The translations under genes and the position numbers were made by a program. From NCBI GenBank assembly GCA_035544635.1, contig DATKDQ010000174.1:1-19182 (forward strand): 19,182 nucleotides of DNA, written 5' to 3'. This document shows, piece by piece, positions 13,984 to 19,182 of this stretch. The notes beneath the pieces were generated by a model. That model worked only from the letters and a program-made list of their open reading frames with translations, made no database searches and was not told the DNA's origin. Source of the stretch: DATAFT01 sp035544635. Its GTDB lineage: Bacteria > Acidobacteriota > Thermoanaerobaculia > Multivoradales > Multivoraceae. The stretch's first letter is position 1. The number at the start of each line of letters is the position of its first letter.

Positions 13984-16899
13984 CTACTGGCTCACGTGCG
14001 CCGGCGCGCGCACGACGGCGTTGAGCAGCAGCAGGTCGCAGCCGGCGAGGAAGCCGCGGAGCGTCGGATCGGCGGTGAAGCCGATGACGAAGCCGCGCCC
14101 GAGCGGCTCGATGACCGTGACCGGCTTCCACGCCAGCTGCCTGCGGTTCTCTTCCCACAGGTAGCCGGAGGCGACCAGCTCGTCCGCCGGCGCGAAACGC
14201 AGCACGTTGGTGCCCCGGTCGAGGCGGATCGGCGTGAAGATCGAGCTGCCCTGCACCATGACGTGGATCGCGGATGGCAGGCCGACCGTGAGCCAGTGAT
14301 CGGGATCCGGCACCGCGCGTGCGAGCGCACCGGGCACCGTGTCGGGAGGCGGCTCCTCGGCCGCGATCGCGGCGAGGTACTCCGCCTCGCTCGAGAGCAC
14401 CGTTCCGGCCACGGGGCCGGCGCTCTCGTCGCTGCCGCCCCCGCCGTCGCCGCCCGCCGCCGCACCGCTCGACCCCGCGCTCTCCCCGCCCGCGACGGTC
14501 GGCGCAGCGTCCCGTTCCGGCGAGGAGGCTCCGTCTCCGCCCTGCTCGAGCGCCCGGGTCTCCTCGCGCACCGAGAGCAGCCCGACGTCGGGATCGGCGA
14601 AATAGGACACCGCACCGGCGATCGCGATCAACACCCCACCGCCCTCCACGAACCTCCTCAGGTTCTGCGCCCCCGACTCGTCGAGCACGTCGGCGAAGCC
14701 CGAGCCGTCGGGGAGGATCACCACGTCGAAGTCGTGGAGATCGGCGGAGGCGAGGCGAGCGGTGCGAACCGGCGTCACCGCCAGCCCGAGGCGCTGCTCG
14801 AGCACCCAGCGCGCGGCGCCGGCCGCGTAGGAAACCGTCGGCTCGTTCCAGGCCAACGCCACCTCGGGTCGGCGGAGCCGGACGACGCGATCGCTCCCGA
14901 AGTTGATCCCCTCGTCGACCCAGCTCGTTCGGGTCGCCACCACCTCCGCCCCGGTCGCGGTGGCGAGCTCGGCGAGGGTCGTGCCGAGAGCGCCGGAATC
15001 GTCGCGACCCTTGACGATCAGCGTACCGCGCGGAAACGAGCGGCCGTCGATCGTGAAGCCGCCGTCGGCACCGAGCACCTCGAGACCGCGCTCGAGCGCG
15101 GCGACCAGGAAACGGCCGGACGCCGCTGTGCCCCACGGCACCAGGTACGCCAGCGCGTCGCGATCGCCCGCGATCGGCCGTCTCGACTCCCCTGCCGCGC
15201 CTACCGCCGTCCCCGCAGCCGCGCCGCTCGTCTCGCCCCCGGCGCCCCGAGCGATGGCGACGGCGCGGCTCACCGTCGCCTCGACGACCGGGCGGGAGCG
15301 TGCGCGCCATCCGCCTTCCTCTCGCTCTACCAGCTCGAGCGCGCCCGTGCTCACCTCCTCGCCGCAGGGCACGTGCTCGACACCGTAGAGCAGCGGCAGC
15401 GACCAGCCCGTCACGTCGTACATCTCGTGGGGCAGGGCTTTGCGCCGGCGGCGCTCCTGCTCGCGCAGGAAGGGCGGCGCCATGTCGACCTGCCGCTCGA
15501 GCAGCGTCCGCGCCAGGTGCCCCGCCGGCTGCGCGCTCGACACGAAGTAGCTTCCTGCCGGGAACCGTTCCCGGCAGGCCGCGACCGGCTGCGTCGACCG
15601 GCGCACCTCCACTCCCTGTTCGACCAGGAGCCCGGCCAGCTCCTCGACCAGCGAGGTGTCGCCGCGCCACGGCAGGACGTGCTCCCGCGCCGGTGCGCGG
15701 CGGCCCTCCTCGATCGCGCTCGAGCGAAAGCGCCAGAAGTCGCGCAACAACCGCTCGCGGTTGCGGGCCGCAGTCTCGATGGTGGAGATGGTCGCGACGA
15801 AGTGGCGCCGTACGCCTTCACGGTAGGTCAGAAGCGAGCCGTCGGGGCGGCGCACGATCAGCCCGCGCGCGGAGGCCTGCTCGTAGGTCATCCCGATCGC
15901 GCCGTGCAGGGCCGGCCAACTGTCGCCGTAGCCGGGATAGAAGAAGTCGAAGATCTCGCGCGTGTAGTAGTCGAAGCCGAAGCGGTCGAACCAGCGCGCG
16001 TTGTTGCGCCCGAAGAGCTCGAATGCCTCCTCATGGCCGGACGGGAGATGCGGGTTCAACGGCTCGGCCGTCGGCGGGAAGAAGTACGTCGACTCCGCCC
16101 CCATCTCGTGCACGTCGACGTGGACCAGCGGGTACCACTCGAGCACGGCGCGGACCCGGGCGCGCGTCTCGGGCTGGGTGAGCGCGAACCAGTCGCGGTT
16201 GAGGTCGAAGAGGTAATGGTTCGTGCGTCCGCCGGGCCACGGCTGATCGCGCTCGGCGGCGAGCGGGTGCGGCGAGGGCGCAAGCCCCAGCGTGCCGCGC
16301 TGATGATGCACGAAGCGGGCGCGACCGTCCGGGTTCTGCGATGGATCGAGAATCACGAGCGCGTTCTCGAACGCAGCCTCGACCAGCTCGTCGCCGCGGG
16401 CGGCGAGCAGGTGGTAGGCGGCGTGGAGCGCCGCGTCGGTGGAGGAGATCTCGTCGCCGTGGACGCCGTAGGCGAGCCACACCACGGCCGGCAGGTCACG
16501 GAACAGCGCCTCGGCCTCGCCCGCAGCGGTGCGACGCGGATCGGCGAGGCGCTGCATCCCGGCCCGGATCGCGTCGAGCCGCGCCAGGTTGCGCTCCGAT
16601 CCGACCACGGCGTAGACCAGCGGGCGGTTCTCCCAGGTGCGGCCGTACTCGACGATCCGCAGGCGGCCCGGGGCCGCGGCCTGGAGCGCCTCGAGATAGC
16701 GCAGCGCCTCCTCGGGCGAGACGATGCGCTCGCCGGGATCGTGCCCGAGCAGGTCGCGCATCGGCGGGATGGCCGGGTCGTAGACCGCATCGGGCCAGAA
16801 GAACGAGGACGGCTCCGGCGTGCGGACGTCCGGGCTCTGCGCCGCCACCGCGAGCGCGGCGCCGAGAAGGATCGCGAGCTGGAGTGCGGCCGCCGTCAC
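13984..16899 (-). CDS. Secreted M14-type zinc carboxypeptidase, long form
   Basis: A 971-aa protein. The GTG start at 16899 overlaps the stop of the acyl-CoA dehydrogenase by 4 nt (GTGA), and a signal peptide begins exactly there (residues 1 to about 21, ending AVAAQ). The M14 fold spans about 50-390: His147 and Glu150 in GVHGDE and His264 in VDVHEMG bind zinc, NPDGR (189-193) supplies the Arg that holds the substrate, and Glu340 in MTYEQA is the probable general base. The central region (about 400-640) is unassigned. Residues about 690-770 (VVILPDGSGF, LRRFVEGGGVLIAI) look like a class I glutamine-amidotransferase-like fold. Low-complexity Gly/Ala/Ser inserts lie at about 546-573 and 785-832. 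It probably acts in the periplasm or outside the cell on peptides. Substrate specificity is unknown. Confidence 0.88.
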   Translation of the reverse strand: MTAAALQLAILLGAALAVAAQSPDVRTPEPSSFFWPDAVYDPAIPPMRDLLGHDPGERIVSPEEALRYLEALQAAAPGRLRIVEYGRTWENRPLVYAVVGSERNLARLDAIRAGMQRLADPRRTAAGEAEALFRDLPAVVWLAYGVHGDEISSTDAALHAAYHLLAARGDELVEAAFENALVILDPSQNPDGRARFVHHQRGTLGLAPSPHPLAAERDQPWPGGRTNHYLFDLNRDWFALTQPETRARVRAVLEWYPLVHVDVHEMGAESTYFFPPTAEPLNPHLPSGHEEAFELFGRNNARWFDRFGFDYYTREIFDFFYPGYGDSWPALHGAIGMTYEQASARGLIVRRPDGSLLTYREGVRRHFVATISTIETAARNRERLLRDFWRFRSSAIEEGRRAPAREHVLPWRGDTSLVEELAGLLVEQGVEVRRSTQPVAACRERFPAGSYFVSSAQPAGHLARTLLERQVDMAPPFLREQERRRRKALPHEMYDVTGWSLPLLYGVEHVPCGEEVSTGALELVEREEGGWRARSRPVVEATVSRAVAIARGAGGETSGAAAGTAVGAAGESRRPIAGDRDALAYLVPWGTAASGRFLVAALERGLEVLGADGGFTIDGRSFPRGTLIVKGRDDSGALGTTLAELATATGAEVVATRTSWVDEGINFGSDRVVRLRRPEVALAWNEPTVSYAAGAARWVLEQRLGLAVTPVRTARLASADLHDFDVVILPDGSGFADVLDESGAQNLRRFVEGGGVLIAIAGAVSYFADPDVGLLSVREETRALEQGGDGASSPERDAAPTVAGGESAGSSGAAAGGDGGGGSDESAGPVAGTVLSSEAEYLAAIAAEEPPPDTVPGALARAVPDPDHWLTVGLPSAIHVMVQGSSIFTPIRLDRGTNVLRFAPADELVASGYLWEENRRQLAWKPVTVIEPLGRGFVIGFTADPTLRGFLAGCDLLLLNAVVRAPAHVSQ

Positions 16900-18107
16900 G
16901 GCCGCGAGGGCTTGCCGAGGATGCCGTCCGAGATGATGCGCTGCATGATCTCGGAGGTACCCTCGAAGATCTTGGTCAGCCGGGCATCGCGCCAGAAGCG
17001 CTCCACCGGGTAGAGCGTGGTGTAGCCGGCGCCGCCGAGGACCTGGAGCGCTTCGCTCGCCACCCGCTCCGCCATCTCGGCCGCGAAGTACTTCACCATC
17101 GCCGCCTCCTGCGCGCAGCTCTCTCCGGTGTCGATCTTCTGGCACACCGACCACAGGAGCTGGCGCGCGGCCTCGATCTCGGTCGCCATGGTGGCGATCT
17201 TGAAGCGGATGGCCTGGAAGTCCGCGATCGGACGGCCGAACTGGATGCGCTCCTTGGCGTAGGCGACCGCCTCCTCGTAGGCGCCCTGCGCGCACCCGAG
17301 CGAGCGCGCCGCGGTGTGGGCGCGCGCCGCCTCGAGACCGCGCGCCATGCCGTAGAAGGCCTTCCCCTCCTCGCCGCGACGCGACTCGAGCACCGGCACC
17401 CGCACGTTGTCGAAGTGGAGCTCCCAGGTCTTCCAGCCGAAGTAGCCGATCTTGGGGATCGGGCTGCCGGTGACGCCCGCCGGGAGCTCGCCCTTCGGCT
17501 TCTCGACCGCGATCGAGGTGAGGCCGACGTGGCGGCGGCCCTCACCGGGGTCCTCGGTGCGCGCGATCACCTGGATGAAGTCGGCGCCGTCGGCGAACGT
17601 GCACCAGTACTTGCTGCCGTTCAAGACCCAGTGATCGCCGTCCCGCCGGGCGCGGCACTTGATCGAGGCGATGTCCGATCCCGCGTCCGGCTCCGACATG
17701 GCGAGCGCGCCCAGGTACTCACCGCGCGCCATCGCCTCGATCTTGCGCCTGCGCTCCTCACCCGTACCCGGGATCGAGCGGTAGAAGCCGTTGCCGCGCG
17801 CGATCAGACTGGCGACGCTCATCCAGCCGCGGGCGAGCTGCTCGGTGACGAGGCAGTACTCGAAGGTGCCGAGCCCCGAGCCGCCGTACTCCTCGGGGAT
17901 GACGATGCCGAAGTACCCCATCTCGCCCAGCTTCTGGCGCAGCGAGGCGGGGATGTCGCCCTTGACCGGATCGAGCTCGTTCGCGACCGGCAGCACCTCC
18001 TTCATCGTGAAGTCGCGCGCGATGTCGCGCAGCATCTGCCGCTCCTTGGTGAGAAAGCCGGCGGCGGCGGGGCCGACCTGGGTCACAGCGGCGCTCTCGC
18101 CATTCAC
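16896..18107 (-). CDS. Acyl-CoA dehydrogenase
   Basis: A 403-aa cytoplasmic flavoprotein that would introduce a 2,3-double bond into an acyl-CoA and pass electrons to ETF. The helical N-domain begins at LTKERQMLRDIARDF. SEPDAGSD (138-145) and the WVLNGSKYW strand mark the FAD/substrate domain. The C-terminal helices carry ERIQFGRPIADFQAI (286-300) and LGGAGYTTLYPVERFWRDAR. Glu382 in IFEGTSEI is the catalytic base, in the short/medium-chain position. GTG at 18107 is preferred because GGAGGG lies 8 nt upstream; another in-frame GTG at 18164 would add 19 basic residues without a ribosome site. Its stop overlaps the start of the M14 peptidase gene, so the two are translationally coupled. Exact chain length or an aromatic-acyl substrate cannot be told. 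Confidence 0.92.
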   Translation of the reverse strand: MNGESAAVTQVGPAAAGFLTKERQMLRDIARDFTMKEVLPVANELDPVKGDIPASLRQKLGEMGYFGIVIPEEYGGSGLGTFEYCLVTEQLARGWMSVASLIARGNGFYRSIPGTGEERRRKIEAMARGEYLGALAMSEPDAGSDIASIKCRARRDGDHWVLNGSKYWCTFADGADFIQVIARTEDPGEGRRHVGLTSIAVEKPKGELPAGVTGSPIPKIGYFGWKTWELHFDNVRVPVLESRRGEEGKAFYGMARGLEAARAHTAARSLGCAQGAYEEAVAYAKERIQFGRPIADFQAIRFKIATMATEIEAARQLLWSVCQKIDTGESCAQEAAMVKYFAAEMAERVASEALQVLGGAGYTTLYPVERFWRDARLTKIFEGTSEIMQRIISDGILGKPSRP

Positions 18108-18317
18108 GATCGCAGCCCTCCGGTTGGCGTTGGCGGATCGACCCCGCGCGGCGCGCCCGCTCACGTCGGTCCAGCCGGCGGCCGCGCCACGCTGACCTGC
18201 GAACGGTCACGCTACCACGCCGCTGCGTGGCGCGGCGCTACGCCGTCGAGCAGCGTGCATGCCCAGGCCATTCTCGATGGCAGCGCGACGCTATCGCCGG
18301 GAGCCCCGAACAGGACC
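18108..18317. other. Intergenic region between cupin and acyl-CoA dehydrogenase genes
   Basis: About 210 bp with no supported gene. It should hold the promoter of the dehydrogenase/peptidase unit. A CCACGC-CGCT-GCGTGG hairpin (18215-18230) is the only clear structure and could serve the cupin transcript as a 3' end; no -35/-10 pair stands out. Confidence 0.3.
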
Positions 18318-18716
18318 TCACCGGGCGTGATACTGCTCGTCGCTCACGTGCTCCATCCACTCGACCGCCTTGCCGTCGAGGCGCTCCTGGATGGCGATGT
18401 GCGTCATCGCGGTCGCCGGCGCCGCGCCGTGCCAGTGCTTCTCGCCCGGCTCGAACCACACGACGTCCCCGGGGCGGATCTCCTCGATGGGGCCGCCCCA
18501 GCGTTGCGCGCGGCCGCAGCCGGCGACGACGACGAGCGTCTGGCCGAGCGGGTGGGTGTGCCACGCCGTCCGCGCGCCGGGCTCGAAGGTGACGCTGAGG
18601 CAGGCCACGCGCGCCGGGCCCGGAGCCTGGTGGAGAGGGTCGGTACGTACGGTGCCCGTGAAGTACTCCGCGGGTCCCCTGCCGGAGGGTTGTGAGCCGC
18701 TTCTCTTGATCTCCAT
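18318..18716 (-). CDS. Cupin protein of the (R)-hydroxynitrile lyase-like, manganese-dependent family
   Basis: A 132-aa single-domain cupin. The ATG at 18716 has GAGGAGG 5 nt upstream. From memory, the sequence matches the cupin hydroxynitrile lyase of Granulicella tundricola nearly throughout: MEIKR start, AWHTHPLGQT, PGDVVWFEPGEKHWHG, MTHIAIQERLDGKAVEWMEHV. The metal ligands fall at the same numbers, His53, His55, Gln59 and His94. The described enzyme cleaves or forms cyanohydrins such as (R)-mandelonitrile, but cyanogenesis is not an expected trait here, so the native role of the family is unsettled. Position 40 is Leu, whereas the characterised enzyme has Ala there. The gene is monocistronic as far as can be seen, upstream of the dehydrogenase unit on the same strand. 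No signal peptide is present. Confidence 0.9.
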   Translation of the reverse strand: MEIKRSGSQPSGRGPAEYFTGTVRTDPLHQAPGPARVACLSVTFEPGARTAWHTHPLGQTLVVVAGCGRAQRWGGPIEEIRPGDVVWFEPGEKHWHGAAPATAMTHIAIQERLDGKAVEWMEHVSDEQYHAR

Positions 18717-18861
18717 CGTGCCTCCTCGTGTCGAGCGGTCAGAGTACCGCTCCATCGCTTCCAGGTGACCGGGGTCGCCCGGCGCGAGGTTAGCTCGAGG
18801 GCGACCGCGACGAGGAGCTCGCCCGTAGGCGACCTGCGGCCGATGAGGTCGGGCCTCCCGC

Positions 18862-18951
18862 ATGGGAGATTTCACCAGGGTGATGACGGTTCGCGAGCTG
18901 GTAGATCTCGTTGCCTACCTGCAGTCGATCGCGCGGCCGGGCCCCGCGTGA
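18862..18951 (+). pseudogene. Remnant resembling a c-type cytochrome C-terminus
   Basis: A 29-codon open frame preceded closely by an in-frame stop. Its product has VMTVRELVDLVAYLQSI, the kind of final helix that ends many single-domain c-type cytochromes. No CxxCH or upstream coding sequence remains. It is most likely the tail of a lost gene; it could also be a chance match. Confidence 0.35.
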
Positions 18952-18978
18952 GCGGTTGGCGTGATCGCACTCGCTGGC

Positions 18979-19182
18979 TCAAACCAGCCCCAGAATCGCC
19001 CTCGCCAAGCGGCGGAGGTCCTCCAGATCGGTCTGCAGGAACTCGTGGACACGCCGATCGTCGACGTCGGCGTAGACGTGGATCAAGAGGTTCCGGAAGC
19101 GGGCCATCCCCTCCAGGCGGTCGGCGAGGTCGCCATCGATCACCCCGCTCTCACGCAGCGATCGGAAGACATCTGCGTTGTC
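18979..19182 (-). CDS. HepT-like HEPN ribonuclease toxin (DUF86), 3' part
   Basis: The minus-strand frame is open from the window edge to TGA (18979-18981), giving the last 67 residues. It contains RNLLIHVY, the R-x4-H-x-Y signature of HEPN-family RNases, in the setting MARFRNLLIHVYADVDDRRVHEFL, and ends LEDLRRLARAILGLV, as HepT (DUF86) proteins do. HepT is the toxin of type VII HepT-MntA toxin-antitoxin pairs, in which MntA neutralises it by adding AMP residues to the Tyr of this motif. The MntA gene normally precedes HepT and would lie beyond the right edge of this window. The family call is strong for a fragment; whether the partner is present cannot be seen. Confidence 0.8.
   Translation of the reverse strand, partial: DNADVFRSLRESGVIDGDLADRLEGMARFRNLLIHVYADVDDRRVHEFLQTDLEDLRRLARAILGLV

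Noticed and set aside
13996..17013. Plus-strand open frame of about 1000 codons
   Set aside because: Antisense to the M14 peptidase and the end of the acyl-CoA dehydrogenase, both with complete catalytic motifs.

Overview
The window is high-GC bacterial chromosome, roughly two-thirds G+C, densely packed, and with no tRNA, rRNA, IS element or CRISPR array that I can see. Gene content suggests a heterotrophic soil or sediment bacterium of the Acidobacteriota (Thermoanaerobaculia-like) or a nearby myxobacterial or binatial lineage. Pointers are the heme-plus-copper monooxygenase-like secreted proteins, a very long secreted M14 peptidase, a protease/propeller/barrel protein, and several acyl-CoA-type catabolic enzymes. 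The phylum is an inference from gene content.

Layout. (1) 1-2281, plus strand: two tandem paralogues of the copper type II ascorbate-dependent monooxygenase-like family; the first is cut by the window edge and the second has a signal peptide and a CxxCH heme domain. (2) 2282-2435: convergent intergenic DNA with three GC-rich hairpins and a 62/63-bp direct repeat that duplicates the 3' end of the next gene. (3) 2436-4623, minus: an indoleamine 2,3-dioxygenase and a short-chain dehydrogenase. (4) 4775-6779, minus: a probable regulatory cluster transcribed in the order STAS protein, ECF sigma factor, PrsW-type intramembrane protease. (5) 6992-11456, minus: a 1001-aa secreted zinc metalloprotease with propeller-like and barrel-like parts, preceded by a membrane-anchored protein made almost entirely of 27 copies of a 9-residue repeat. 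An in-frame, coding-like segment of unknown function lies upstream of the repeat gene. (6) 11589-13912: a class III CoA-transferase (minus) and an MBL-fold hydrolase (plus), transcribed divergently; a palindrome overlaps the likely promoter of the latter. (7) 13984-18107, minus: an acyl-CoA dehydrogenase overlapping by GTGA the gene for a 971-aa secreted M14-type peptidase. (8) 18318-18716, minus: a cupin closely matching the manganese hydroxynitrile lyase family. (9) 18862-19182: a short cytochrome-c-like tail on the plus strand, then the 3' end of a HepT-type HEPN toxin gene running off the window.

How the genes may work together. The most unusual unit is the nonapeptide-repeat membrane protein beside the large metalloprotease/propeller/barrel protein, separated by only 79 bp that hold an 11-bp-stem hairpin. 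Next to it lies a sigma/STAS/PrsW group with no recognisable anti-sigma gene. Together these could form a cell-envelope sensing or remodelling locus, but that is inference. The rest looks like accessory catabolism (tryptophan oxidation, acyl-CoA and CoA-ester metabolism, alcohol/ketone interconversion) and secreted peptide degradation.
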